This document shows, in pieces, positions 1 through 12,679 of a stretch of 64,000 nt of DNA. The position numbers and the translations under genes were made by a program. The notes beneath the pieces are model-generated. The model was not told where the DNA came from. It saw only the letters and a list, made by a program, of their open reading frames with translations, and did not search any database. Each line of letters begins with the position of its first letter. The stretch's first letter is position 1. Source of the DNA: Lobosporangium transversale (Eukaryota > Mortierellomycota > Mortierellomycetes > Mortierellales > Mortierellaceae); contig NW_019028984.1 of NCBI RefSeq assembly GCF_002105155.1, positions 496,001 through 560,000 on the forward strand. The letters run 5' to 3'.

Positions 1-36
1 AAAAAAAAAAAAAAAAAAAAAAAAAAACACTAATAG

Positions 37-530
37 GCAATATTGTGCTTCGTTTCTTGAGTCCTGTTGCTTTCTCTGCCTTGGCATTTGGATACTTCTT
101 TCCCGCATCTTCTAATCGTCTTATTGCCCGTGCAAGTCAATCTGATTTTTCAAAGTATATGCCCGTAGAGGTTCAGAAGCAGTTCCGTGAACTTTCGGGA
201 CAGATTAGCAATGCGAATACAGACATCAGCAGTGGAAGCAGCAAATTGATGCATGACACAGAGCAGAAAGTGAGCAAGGCTGTGGAAGAAGTTCGCAAGT
301 TGGTGGAGAAGGATGATGAATCTGTGGTGGACAAGGTCCAAGATGCGATCCAGGACACCATTGCAGTTGCTAAAGAGACTGTTGAAGACGTGAAGGAAAA
401 GGTAGCAGAAGTAAAGAAGGCATTTGTGGAGGAGATGGAGAGCCGAAAGGACATGGCTGAGAAGGCTAAAGAACAAAATGATATTGAGGAGAGAATGGCC
501 AAGATTCGTGCTGAGGATTCAATGAAGCGA

Positions 531-536
<6 letters not shown>
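37..536 (+). CDS. Probable MICOS complex subunit (ApoO/MIC26-MIC27 type), C-terminal exon
   Basis: This is the last exon of a gene that starts left of the window. The open frame runs from a likely acceptor (taatag, AG at 35-36) after a run of 27 A to a TAA at 534-536. The first residues contain an R-x-x-x-P hydrophobic segment (RFLSPVAFSALAFGYFFPAS), which resembles the inner-membrane segment of fungal ApoO-type MICOS proteins, where a similar R-x-x-P-L stretch ends in a proline near T/S-T/S-x-N. The rest, about 120 residues, is highly charged and rich in E, K and V, consistent with a helical tail. Members of this family shape cristae junctions in the mitochondrial inner membrane. The exact 5' edge is uncertain: another AG lies at 60-61. 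The assignment rests on pattern resemblance only; any other small mitochondrial membrane protein with an amphipathic tail would look similar. Confidence 0.55.
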
Positions 537-561
<25 letters not shown>

Positions 562-1489
562 GATGATGAGAAGCAAAAGTTCATAGGAAAATATAATTAG
601 ATAAACAAGACACAGTATGAGAGGGATATATGGTGCCTAGGCATGAATTAAGAAGAAAAAGAGTGCGGATGAAAATAATTGTTGATTATAAAAAAAGCAT
701 ACTGTTACAGTCGCGTTAATACAAATGGAACATAGATTTTTAGTTGCTGCGCAACTCACCATTCATCATCATCTCTTGAGGCGATAGAAACTGGTGGAAA
801 TGCTGGAACTGATAGGAGGATGAATTGTTCCAGCTTTTTACTTGCGTCCTCGATTCTCTTAGAGAACGACCCTTATGTCTCCTCTGTCTCTTGCTCTTTT
901 TATTGTTACTATTATTACAATAAAGACGTTTCTATAAACGACAACCGATCAAAAGACTTGGCTCTTCAGTTATATGTCTAGTTTTATGGAAGAGACAGTG
1001 GAATCACCCATTTAGGACGTAAAGATATTCTAAACACAGTGGCAAGAGGGGCAAATGTGGCTTAAAAGAGTCCACAACCCTTTCCATCGTTTGTATTTGA
1101 ACCCATTCTTCGTTTCTTCCCTTTGTTGTTTGCTCAGCTCCCTCTCTCCCTCTCTCCCTCTCTCTCACACTCTGTATCCCCTTCTTTCTCTCTCTCTCTT
1201 TTAACTTAGTCTTTTGTAAGTAAGGTTTTGCGGTTCCTTCGCACACATGCCTAAACACCCTGTCAATAGCGAGATATCCCTTTAGTTTTAGCGGATTTAA
1301 CAAGTTCTTTTGGGTTTTTGATTTACCGCCTGAAGAGTGGCCGCGACAGTGACGGCCTTGTTAGAGGCTTTCCATGGGTGTATGCCACGTAGCTCATCTT
1401 TTGGTTCTAAATATCTCAATAGAGCTTGCCGTACAATTAGATGCATTTATAGTTTTGCTTTAACTTTCTGACTTCACTTATGGTCCCCG
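537..1489. other. Gene-poor intergenic stretch
   Basis: It begins with a 25-A run directly after the stop codon of the preceding gene, which acts as the 3' flank. It then holds AT-rich sequence with a CT-rich block at 1137-1200 (repeated CTCTCC/TCTCTC). No frame shows coding-like composition on either strand, and I see no RNA gene. Confidence 0.5.
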
Positions 1490-2060
1490 ACAATGTGATG
1501 AGAACCCCCTACCCAGTATTTAATGGCAATACGGATGATTATAAAGGGGGTCGCCCCCTTTCAACATCCACATGGACAGTTACTTTTCCAATGCATCCCT
1601 CTTCAAACACCTTTGCGCCCTCACTATAGGAAGCCTATGATATAGTTCGCACCAATTTGCCCCAGGTTGCAGTATTTCCTATACAAGAACACTGAGCCTA
1701 GTGGCCAATCGGCTCGACGGCCACCCATACCTCAACTATATCAGTTCATGATTGATTGTGTCCCTGGAAAGGAGCATCACGTCGTGGATACTTTATCTCA
1801 ATACCTTCTTCCATTAGTGTTTCTCTATAATAGATTTATCCACCATACATGAGATACATTTGGCTTTATCGATTCGGAAACAGAAAAATGCTTAACGAGG
1901 GACATAACCAACGGCCCGACTCCTTCGAGTAACTCTACAAAAGCCCAAGAGTGGTGATTGCTCTCCCAGGAGAAGAGGCTGAGGTAATTGTCACGTCGCC
2001 AGCGGGCACATCCGGTCTTTAATGACAGCACGGGTGATCGTTAGAGGGATGATCATTCCT
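1490..2060 (+). mobile_element. Ty3/gypsy retrotransposon fossil (RNase H region)
   Basis: The frame at 1667-1852 reads as a short RNase H-like segment containing DCVPGKEHHVVDTLSQYLLP. This matches the highly conserved Ty3/gypsy RNase H end, whose usual form is D-Y-x-P-G-K-x-N-x-x-A-D-x-L-S-R. Here the N, A and final R of that motif are already lost. The preceding residues (TEPSGQSARRPPIPQLYQF) fit the usual T-x-x-x-G-R-x-x-R-W-x-x-x-L-Q-x-Y-x-F spacing, also degraded. Sequence on both sides (about 1490-1660 and 1860-2060) has the same GC-richer texture but no open frame. No LTRs, primer-binding site, integrase or reverse transcriptase are visible, so this is a decayed fragment. The boundaries given are approximate. 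Confidence 0.7.
1543..1561. repeat. Short perfect hairpin
   Basis: Eight base pairs (AAAGGGGG / CCCCCTTT) with a TCG loop, inside the decayed retroelement region. It is unusually GC-rich for its surroundings. No U-run terminator context and no function is evident. Confidence 0.6.
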
Positions 2061-2286
2061 GATTCATCAGCGCTCATATTCTCTTGGCGAATGGTCGCCT
2101 ATACTCCACTTCTTGCTAACTTTAGATAAAACGTAACCCATTCCAATATATGAAGAATATGAAGAATGAGTTTATATTAAGTCTCGCAACCTAAATGAAG
2201 TCATCCCAAAAAGGTCAATGTCGTGATTGTCGTCTTGAAGTCATAAACTTTAATTTAATTTTTGAGAAACGCGTATATAAAAATTA

Positions 2287-2331
<45 letters not shown>

Positions 2332-2722
2332 AACTTTCAAGTTCATGTATACTTTTTAGAATATAATCTCATAATGGTATGTATATATTTTATTTGTTTA
2401 TAAAAATAAAAGAAGAAGAAAAGAAAAAAGGAATACAATGGTAAAAGTGAAAAAAAAAAAAAAAGCATTTACTCAGGGGGGTTTTTCGTTCGTTAAGAGT
2501 AATAAAGTTTCTGTACATTAAAAAGCTTCCCTTTTTTTTTTTTTTTTTTTTTTCTTTGATCTTTTAAAAGGAAATGACGTTATACATTATATAGTTCTGA
2601 AATGAAAAAGCCGGCAAGGAGGGGAAATAAAATAAAATAAAAAATAAAAAAAGGATATCTTATGGACTGGGCCCCATGGTTCATTCTTCGCACAATTTTT
2701 TTTTTCTTTTTTCTTTTTTTTT

Positions 2723-3368
2723 TCACAAGTTTCTGCGCCGACCCCAGACTGAAGTTATTCGCCTTGCAACTTCTTCCTCTGAAAAGGGTTTCGGATATCG
2801 TTGACGAGGGGCAGGCCCCTTGCCACGATGTTCAGCCAAGGGCATGAAAGATGCTTGAGGTCGGTAATGCCCTTGTCCTTCTATCATTCGACAGGAATAT
2901 GATTGTGGGAACCAGTTGAAGGTCACATATCTTGTAAAGCGCTCGCGTATAGACTAAACAATAACAATTATTGATAAGTTAGTAATAGTTAAAAAAAGAA
3001 AAAACCATATTAGTTTTTTTTTTTTTTTTTTTTTTTTTTTACCTGGCCACAAAAGAGTTTAGTAACCGCTCTACTAAAGGCTGCTTGTGATTTAACATAT
3101 GGGTATCGTTGTGCATAATAATCTTTGAAGGCATAGGTGATGCTCCTCAAACTTAAATCTCTGAGCTCAAAGAGTGAGTTGGCCAAAATCACGGCATCAA
3201 GGATTTCATTAGTTTCTCCTATTCCAACATAACATTTAAAAAAAAAAAAAAAAAAAAAAAAAATTAGAGGCGTATAATAGTCTTCACATCCTAGGCTAGC
3301 ACAAGCATAAGCTTGCCGTAGGAAATAACAGAATAACAGTACTCTACCTTGTGCTGACCATGGATGCA

Positions 3369-3409
<41 letters not shown>

Positions 3410-5531
3410 AATAAATAATAAAAATAAATAGTAACAATAATGGATGATTAGCCTCAGATGGAGTAATGAACAATAAGTGATGATGAAAAAGAGTTTTCTG
3501 TCATGGATACGTACAGTATGACAGGCTATGGTTAAAGAGGGGAAGGTAATAAAGGCAGTAAAAGAAGCAATAGTCAGCCAGTTATATTCAGTTTAGCAGA
3601 TTTAGCGGAGCGAAAATAATAATAATAATAATAATAATAATACTCACCATCGCCTAAGAGGACTGTCCGCCCATGGAACCAAGTTTCGTATACTTTCTCT
3701 TCAACGAAGGCCCTTGCCTTCATATTATCTTCTGTAGCATCGACCAATTCACCCATGGTTCCGCCGAAGGGACAGGGCACCTCCCGGAAGCATTTCACTA
3801 CTGGTTCCGTATTCTGAAATCCGAACTCTGATGCTTCTGTGACCTTTGCATTTGCAGCTGTAGCCGGGTCGAGTTCAATCCATAGTGCCCAACAGATTTG
3901 GTCATCTGGGATGTTGACCGCATGCCACTATCTCAATGATCGACAGGATCGAGGTGAGAAAGAGGTTCAGAAAGACATTGTTGTTGAGGTTAGTAGGCGG
4001 GTAAATTTGTGTAATGACAAATGAAAAATAAGTAAATATATACATGTTTTTTTTTTTTTTTTTTTTTAACTTACGCCTTGTCCCTTGGCGCCTACGACTG
4101 TCCGTACATGAACGTATGGATCCTTCAGGCAGTTATATTTCTCTGAGGATAGATGTTGAGCCACTCCTGCAACACAAACAAAATTAGGAGGCGCCTTCTC
4201 TCGATCTGCTTTTGGAAGCAGGTTTTTCCGGGTCAAAATTTTATACATATTGTGCCGGATCCGACTCTGGGTGCCGTCGGCCCCAACGAGGATATCACCA
4301 CAATAAATCGAGTTGTCTGAACAACAGACAGTAACGCCAAACTCATTTTCCTCGTATGACAAAACTTTTTTGTTCATGATGATATTGTCTTTGCTCAGTT
4401 GTGCAAGTATAAGTTCATAAAGGTTTGACCTTGCACAAACCAGTTTTTCATAGCCAGTGCTAATTTTTTTTTTTTTTTTTTTTTTTTAAATAAAAAAGGA
4501 AAAATGCAGATGTTTAACAAAAAAATGCTATAAATCGCACTGTAGCGCGTAACATGTTGTATATTCTGCACATCAATCATTAGCAGCATAATCCACGCGT
4601 GTATGTTGTATATCTTGTTCGTTTGAACTTTGAAAGGTATGCAATGAAGAGGAGGGGAGAGAAGGGAATGGGGAGAATGGAGGAAAAAAGGATTGGAACG
4701 TGCTATTTGTGTGTGAATTAAGGTGAGGACACGAGAGAGAGCATCTGCATGGTGTTTGTGAGGGGGGCGAGGGAGGGGAAGCTTGCAGTTTTCGGTGGAT
4801 TCATTTATTTTTTTTTTTTATTTTTATTTTATTCATTTTATCTTATTTTACTTTACTTACGTTTCTGTCAATGCATTCATAGGAAGAACGCCAAGTTTTT
4901 TTAGGTTCTGGTCATAAAGATCCACGGCTGGACAGGGCATAGAGATACTAGCTACTAAGCTGGCTACGCCCAATTGCTCAAATAGAGGAAGAATGTTTGG
5001 TCCCAATCCAAGTGCGCCTCCTAATAAAGAAGCAAGAAGCAAGAAGACAGAAGCATAGTCAGAGAGGAGTATTGAGGATTGATTAAGTGAGCAAAATGGA
5101 AGCGCATTGAGGGATAGGATTCGTAATGATAGAAAGTGAAGGAAGAGGGGGAGGGGAGAAGGTTGTGAATTGCTCAATTGGGAACGAGTGAGCATTGGGT
5201 GGATGTAACGTTTATAAATTTATTCATAAAGCTGTTTGAACTTGTGTGAACTGCTGTTGATTACTGTGCGCTTTGTATGTCATTGCGGTTGTTGCTTACC
5301 CAGACGCTTGACCTGTAGCCCTCCTTCAAACAGATAGTATGGAATCGAAAGTCGTTCTAGAAGGAGGGCAAGGAAGAGAGCGCCAAAGCCTCCACCTGCG
5401 ATGAGGATACGGGATTCTCTACTGGAGGGAGGTGGCATGCTGCGGTGAAGAGAGCGATCCAGCTTCTCTGTATATTCTGAAGGAAGGGATGAGCGACAGG
5501 AATTCAGGCGATTGACAGATGAAGCAACCAT
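2723..5531 (-). CDS. FAD-dependent monooxygenase, eight exons including an 11-nt microexon
   Basis: Joining 5531-5300, 5020-4861, 4459-4075, 3927-3648, 3525-3515, 3369-3348, 3218-3043 and 2953-2723 gives 1497 nt, an intact 498-aa frame with GT-AG introns and matching phases throughout. The product is a group A flavoprotein monooxygenase. It has the N-terminal dinucleotide-binding fold with AGGGFGA at about 45-51, the DG motif (DILVGADGTQSR) near 186-197 and the second FAD motif GDACHTMHPWSAQG at 351-364. The C-terminal FNWFPQS and YRPQASFMPL segments are typical of fungal members. Such enzymes hydroxylate small aromatic or polyketide-like substrates using NAD(P)H; the substrate cannot be told. 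The GD motif is complete only if the 11-nt exon (3515-3525) and the 22-nt exon (3348-3369) are both spliced in. Introns carry A/T runs, three of them close to splice sites. There is no signal peptide. Confidence 0.88.
3616..3641. repeat. (AAT)n microsatellite inside a monooxygenase intron
   Basis: About nine copies of AAT lie immediately after the donor site of intron 4 of the monooxygenase gene. Confidence 0.9.
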
Positions 5532-8195
5532 GAGGATGAATAGACGATGAATGAAAGTGGAATGAGTGAGAGTAAAGGAAAGAGGGAATGAGAGTTTGGA
5601 AATGAATGGGTATATCTGACGAACAAAGCTGGGTTAATTAAGCATAGTACAACTGGTGGTGAGGGATTGAGTAACGAGAAAGAATGAGAAAGAATGAGAA
5701 TGAACAATGCAAAGTGCGAAATGAGAAAGAAAGAAGAAGAGAGTGTGTTGACACGCGCCTTTGAGGACTCGTCGTTATCTTTTTCCCCTCCCTCTTCTCC
5801 TTTTTTCTTTCCTCGATTGAGCCTTTATTGACTATTGTCGCTTGACGTTGTCGATGTTCTTGTCGTTTTTTTTCTGACGATGGTCGTCTATTGTTCGTGT
5901 TGTTCATCTTTTGACTTTTTTAATTTTTCTTTCAGGAACAAGAACAATTTAAAGTTCAATTGAAAGAAACTTGTTCTCCTTATTGAATGTTTTTGTATTT
6001 TGTATGTCATTTTTATAATATATTCATGACATTGTTAATCAATAACACAAATTATATAATATCCATACTGAACCATGCCATGCAACCAGAACAGCAGCGG
6101 AAAGAAGAAAACAATAACAATAAAAAAAAAACAAAAACAAAAGACAACTCTCATTGCTATTGAACATATCAATGATCGATACCCCATTTTCCGCTTCTAT
6201 AACCCACACTCGCCTCCAATCTTTGCTTCTACTTTGTGCTCCTTTCTTTCATCCTTCTCTATCTCGACAAGTCCTGAAGTTTAGGGCTGACAATATTTAA
6301 TACATAATATATATTAAATATTATTATAATATCAAATCGGTGTCTTACAATCAACAAACTAATAAACCAACAAAAACAATATAAGCCTATAAACCTAGGA
6401 AAGCGTGTGCGTATGTGCTTATGTGCTTATGTGCTTACAGTGTGTGCTTTTGTCTGAAAGGAATTGGAGCAATTGGAACAAATTTGATGGGAAGTGAACA
6501 TAAACTAAAAGATTATTCATTTGAACATGTATACAAATCGTGAATGAACAAAGACAAGACATGTTTATCGTTATTGTTGTGTAATATCGGATACATGAGG
6601 GCTCTTTGTCTTCTTTTTTCTTCCCACCTCATATGATATGAGAGAAAACTGTTGGTTCTTTCCATCAACACAGACATGCTCATCTTTTTTGTGATTTTTG
6701 GGCTGATAATATTGAACAAATCCATCTTTTTTGTGTTTGTGTTCACCATGTGCGCGAACTCTTGTTTTTAAAGACCATACACTTTAAACACACACAAACA
6801 CTACACAATAGCACATTTACAATGATTATGATAGTGATTCTGATGGTGATGGTGCTATTGAGCAAGCATGTTTCTTTTGGAGAGCACACGACTGTATGTA
6901 TGCATGTATATATGATGATATGAACATCTGGTTGGTTAATAAATGATTTCATGTTGCCCATGTTGTTTTATTGTACACCCGTCATATTAATTTTGTACTT
7001 TTTGCCAACTAGTCCTTGTCCCGGATCATCTCATTTTCCCCAAAAGAAAAAAAAAAAAAAAAAAAAAAAACTATGGTGACATGGATCAATCATAATCATG
7101 TTTCTTAATGTCGCAAGAAAAAGAACAAGAAACAAGGTAGCCGTTGCTTTATAAAATTGTAAAGTTGATTACAAGCATGCATGGATGAAGTTTAAAAGAT
7201 CAAACGCACTCGTTGTCTTGTGCATGTAATAATTTAAAGACTTGCTGAGAGACAAAGAATCCATGATCCGCCATCCAAGGTCATGCACATGTCTAAAACA
7301 AACCGAGTTTTCGTTTGAAAGGGAACCGGTGCGTTCATTACTCAATGTTCAACGCTCAATGGCCAATGCCCGATGCCCAATGGGAGGAGGACCTTTGTTG
7401 ATTTAGCAGCTGAAAACCAATATCGTGTGGAGAAAAAGAACAAAAACTGACGGATATCATTTTCTTAATCAAGAAAGCAGGGGGGAAACATTTGCATGCA
7501 CGTAAATCAATGGAGTTAAACATCTTTAATGGAGCATTTTACGACTATCTATTTATTATGTATTATATACATTCATTCACGCTTGAGACATGTTTCCTTT
7601 TGTTCTTGATGTGAAAGACGGTCGTAAGCGTGCACGGGCTCCAAATAATGTTGTTGAGAACAACTTGGAAAAAAAAAAAAAAAAAAAAAGTGGAGCAGAG
7701 AAGAGACATGCTGTGCAAAGAAAATATTAAAAAGTGGATACATGCATCTTTCTGTTTGTTCGAGTCGCGATTACAAACTACTGTTGCAACCAGTATATTC
7801 ATATTCAGTATTTCCTCTCTCCATTATCTACAATGTCTTATCACAACTTGACAAAGAGAACAAACATTCAGCAAAAAAAACAACAACAATAAATGTATTG
7901 AAATATTGAAATAAAATAAAATAATATATATATAGTTCCTTGGAATGATGGGAACGTATTATTGGCGACCAACCTGGGACTTTATAATGAGACCCAGCTC
8001 CCATGTTATGCACCTCATCACAATATGCTCACCATTTATCATTAAAGGAATATGAAGGTTATTATGGTATTGTCGTACCATCTATCGTCTATCGATAGTG
8101 AATGAAATAAAAATTATCTGGCTCTTATCACTCTTCCTGTTCTCGTTTTTCCTCCATTACCCATGTTATTTTCCTTTTATTCCCAGATATTCCTT

Positions 8196-8217
8196 GATCA
8201 TGATCATGATCATGATC
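8196..8217. repeat. (GATCAT)n short tandem repeat
   Basis: Three and a half copies of the self-complementary hexamer GATCAT, so the tract is also a perfect palindrome. Confidence 0.85.
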
Positions 8218-8754
8218 TTCCTAAAGATAAAATTAGGCTGTAAAATAAATATACGTTTATTTGTATATAAATATATTGATATGTAAATATTTGTGTTGTC
8301 CCGTGCTTTGCTCGTGCACGGTTTTTTTCTTCATATGCTCACAAGGAATAACCATGTCGTTTCGAAATATACAATCTTGAGTGTATACAATAAAGTACTC
8401 TAAAGTCCTGGGGCACCTTCACGACTGCTCCAGCCAAGCAAATGTGAGCCACCATCCGATTACTGGTAATGAAATTTGTCTCATTTCCTTAACATTCGAT
8501 AACCATAAATCCTAACATGGGACAATCGAACAATCACATCCAAATGTCTAGTTCTTTATATCCGACCTGGGGATTATCCATCTGCTCACAATAAAGGGAA
8601 AGAAAAAAACAGTTATTATAGACAAATACATCTGTGTTACAGCATAAAGAACGCCAGGCAGTATGGCACCTCTTCAGGTTTCAAATTGACCATACACTGC
8701 TTTGGGATTATTAAAGTGTATCACCATTCGTTTAATTGTTTATGTCAATTCCTT

Positions 8755-8787
<33 letters not shown>

Positions 8788-9171
8788 ATCTGATGAAAGC
8801 ATTCTTACCGGATTGTTTTTATTTTCAGATTTCCCAACAGTAAAAACAACAATGACATTCAAGATTCCTTTAGCAACAACAAAAAGAAATCGATAATGTC
8901 CAAAGCTTTTTTGTTTTTTGTTTTGCTTGTGCGTCTAAACGAGCCCATTGACGACAAAAAAATATTGGATTAATAAAAATGAAAAGAATGATATGATTTA
9001 ATAACTTCTGGGCCATTCGGATCGTATTTTACTAATGAGAGATGTAGAAAGTTGGCAACAGTGGCGTGACACTGTGTGCGGTTCCTTTTTTTTTTTTTTT
9101 TGTTATTATATAAATATATCGTTGTGGTTGTGTATTTGTCAACTGTATTAGACCATACCTCCAATCGGTTT

Positions 9172-9180
9172 TGCTGTTGC

Positions 9181-9211
<31 letters not shown>
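9172..9211. repeat. (TTG)n microsatellite
   Basis: About thirteen TTG units, the first ones varied to CTG. It lies in non-coding sequence; the translated C or N runs on the two strands are by-products. Confidence 0.9.
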
Positions 9212-10156
9212 CTCATGAGCCCGTCTACATATTTCACATATTTCATATTCGTATTCCTTCCGATCTCCCACTTGTTTCTCTCTCTCCAACCTTATGTGCG
9301 CTCCCCTATTATTATTTTTTTTTTCTTTTCGCGTCTTGACATGCTAGTGTGCTAGTGGAGTTCAATGGACGACATGTGTAATCCTTGAGCTAAAAAGTTG
9401 CATGTGCCTGTTCCATGTCAACAGAAGTGATAATTTAGACTTTTTGACAGGATGCATGGAACAGGTTTTTTTTCTTTTACAAACTCATCCATGTCAACAC
9501 CAATATCACATTTTGCGCCGACTATCTGAAACCCCTGCTCAACTTCACTAGCTTCTGCCGTTATGCCGACGTCGTCAAAGAAACAGAACGTTGCATTTAT
9601 TATTATTAAAGAAAAGAGAGAGAGCATTTGCGAGAGATCTTTTTTTTTTTTATACTCGTGTCTATTAAGAAAACGCGTTCAGGCTCTAATGGCTATGGAG
9701 TTCGCGTGGAGTGATGATTCAGACAAATGAAATGAACATGACGGTGGGATTTGCGCCGATCTAAAGTATACGCCAAAGTATCGGCCATAGAGTAGCATTA
9801 ATGTTGATGAATACATGAAAGCCAATCATGATACATTGGACAGAGACACAAACATATCCGAGACAGAACATAGTACAAGGAATAGCACTAAGAGAGCAAA
9901 GTGAGACGGGACCGCATATAATGTGAATAAAGGCAATACCGGCTCCAAGCTCAGATCAACTGGAGGAAGAGGAAGAGAAGTGATGGGAGAGAGTGATGGA
10001 TCTGACTATGTGCAAGTCATGGAATGAATATCAAAAAGAATGTTTGTGAATTGAGTTATCGCTCAAGAAATGGGGCGTACCACCGCTTCGTTGCACATGA
10101 TCGATCCGAGCACCCAATAAACATGTCAGCGACAATGGGTGTCAATGTAATCAACC

Positions 10157-12545
10157 ATGAAGGACAATCATCAACATGCCAGTAACAGCAGCATCAACAG
10201 TGGCTCGAGCAGCCAGACTAAGGATACCAACCAAGGTTTCACCAAAATCCATCCGCTTGTCATTCCAGAGATCCTGCTGAAAACCATGACCTTCTTGGAC
10301 AGACCATCACTCACTGAATGTAGAGAGGTTTCACGTGCCTGGAGGCTCTATGCCACATCTATAATTCAACAGATCCACAGTCTGTATCGAGGACCTTTGT
10401 ACTCCTACGCCTGACTCTCAAAATGCTGGTAGTCGCAATAATGTCGATGGGGACGAAGAGAACAAAGGAAATCATAGCAACTCTGAAAAGCTACAAGAGT
10501 TTTCCCGTATCTGTCCCAAAGTATGGGTTCTTGAGGTAGATATGGGCTGTAATCGCCTGCTCGACCTTGGTATGTGGAAAAGACATGAGGATCAGTTCAT
10601 CTTTAATCGACTAGTCCGCCTCAGCTTTTGCCTCTGCCTTGACCTACCCGACAGACTTTTCAATCTTTTACCCTCGATTGTATCCAAGGCCCAGTGGCTC
10701 AGTGAATTGGAAGTGATAGCAAAGTTTTCTTGCCATCCTTATCGCAGGAATATAAAAATTATATCAATGCTGAAGCCTATAATTGCTGGTAGAAGACCTT
10801 GCTCTGGCACAGAATTATTTAAAGAAATGCGAAGGCCCCTGAAGTGGTTTTTCACTTTTAAAGATGAATTTCGTCAGGACATCTATCTTTTAATGATTTT
10901 TCGAATGCTTTTGAAGACTGCGGAAGATTCACTGCCGGAGTCGAGCAACAACCTCATGAATAGCAGCGATAAAGCCTACAATATCAGCAGCATAGGTAGC
11001 TACAATGCCCTGGAGGAACTGAAAGTCGTCAGCACAAGGAAGTCTGAACCCAACAACTATCCAGAGCTAGATTTCAAGCTTGAATACCGCGATCTTACGA
11101 GTGCTAAATTAGCTACGGTTACACTGCGGTCACTCATCATCATCAACTTTGAGACCCGTACCCTGTACACTATCCGCGCTAATGATACCTACGACTTGGA
11201 TTTCCCCGATGCATTACCAAAACCCAACAGTTCGATTCTCAGCATTCTGGGTCGATGTCCTTTACTAGAAAACCTATGTATATCATTCGACCTTAGTTGT
11301 CTTGATGACAGAACACGTGAGGACGGCATCCAAGAGACTCTCCTAGACCTATTCAATCTAGATCACATTGATGAATGGGTTTGTACTTATCGTAATTTCG
11401 TCACAAAGATGTACGAATACTGTCCTAGGCTAAGGTCAATTGATTTCGCACTCAAGTATCTATGATCTGTCATCTGAACACTGGATCGAAATGATGGATC
11501 GATATGGGCCTCAGTTGGGATCGCTTAATGTGTGTGATATCCGCAATTTCACAGCTAGATCGCTCTTGACCTTGATAGGTCCACCCATCAATCATCCTAT
11601 CCGAATGGCATCGACCGAAAACTGGCACGGTCTGACATCGCTGAATGTCAATGGCAATCATCAGCTGAAAAAGGGCGCCTTCATGATCTTCAGACACTTG
11701 AGGGCACTCAAAGCTCTGCATGCTCGAGAAATCTTCCTAGATGGATCTTTTCTGATTGGATTTGATTGGGTATTCAAGGATATAGAGATACTCGAGATCC
11801 ATGTGGCATTCCAAAACAGCATGAAGAGCCTGACCACGGTTGTCAAAACTACAACTGGAGTGATGATGAAGGTTGTTGGTATCAATGTGAGGATACCTCG
11901 CATAATCATTTTCCAGAATTTCAGGAGAGTTATAGACCAAGGTGGCGGTCTTGCAGTGGCATTTATGTAGGTGATTATATGAGGAGTGCTGTTCATGGGG
12001 AAGAAGAAGAAAGTAACGAAGGATCGAATGCCGATTTCGGCTTGAGCAATCAGGGCTTAGGAGACTATCAAAGATATGTTCAGATCAAGGTTTGTGAGCA
12101 ACTCGGTCGTTTAACTAAGCTCAAGTGGTTGTCATTGGAAGGAGTAGATGGGCACTTTGGCTGCCTGGAGCTGACACTGGAGACGGGTTTGGATCGGCTA
12201 AAGCCTCTGCAAGAGAACTTGGAAAGACTTTATTTGTATCGACTTGACGAGAAGCTTTGTTTAGGCAAAAGGGAAGTTGAGTGGATTGCACAGAATTGGG
12301 TCCATCACAAGAACTAAAAGTGGCTACGAGCACATGCTCCTGTATTGCTTGCACCAGAAGAGAGGGTTCCACCACAAGACGAAGGACGAGATTATTTTTT
12401 CCCATGTCGAAAGTTGCAGCTACTCGCGGGTATCACGGTCCAACATCCTAATGATCCATCTGAGGCTTCTACGCTTTCGAATTTCAGATGGCTATGTGAA
12501 GAATGTCCAAGGCTCGAGATTAGAGCAGATTTAGAGCGTACATAG
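10157..12545 (+). pseudogene. F-box/LRR protein pseudogene
   Basis: The first frame (10157-10414) encodes an N-terminal F-box-like segment (IHPLVIPEILLKTMTFLDRP) followed by CREVSRAW, typical of fungal F-box/LRR adaptors of SCF ubiquitin ligases. The coding potential then continues through different frames: 10417-11465, about 11466-11830, and about 11830-12545. The junctions near 11450-11465 and 11800-11850 leave conserved LRR-like text on both sides with a frame change and no intron signals. The last frame is also cut by an in-frame TAA at 12315-12317, after which it resumes directly (KWLRAHAPVLL) to a TAG at 12543-12545. The change near 10400 could instead be a roughly 50-bp intron (gtatcgag ... 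gctggtag). At least two frameshifts and one nonsense codon make this a broken copy unless the assembly has errors. Confidence 0.75.
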
Positions 12546-12679
12546 CATTGTGCATATAGAGTCAGATGAGGAAGTAATTAAAAAAAAAAAAATGTTCCTT
12601 CTTCGCTCATAAACATTTGGTACATGTGTCTGAATCTATTGCTTTTTATTTGGGTTATATCTATTGCAGATTATGTATT

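Larger units (their letters stand above)
5532..10156. other. 4.6-kb gene-poor, low-complexity region
   Basis: No long or conserved reading frame on either strand. The region holds the 5' flank of the monooxygenase gene (purine-rich, 5640-5760), AT-rich stretches, A/T runs at about 7049-7070, 7671-7689 and 8758-8786, three tandem copies of ATGTGCTT near 6413-6437, and a cluster of CAATG-type repeats at 7339-7383. A 69-codon open frame on the minus strand at 9418-9627 is the only stretch with somewhat coding-like composition; I could not assign it. Confidence 0.5.

Noticed and set aside
9418-9627. 69-aa minus-strand frame with fairly ordinary composition
   Set aside because: It has no recognisable motif, no clear start and no neighbouring exon that joins in phase; too weak to call.
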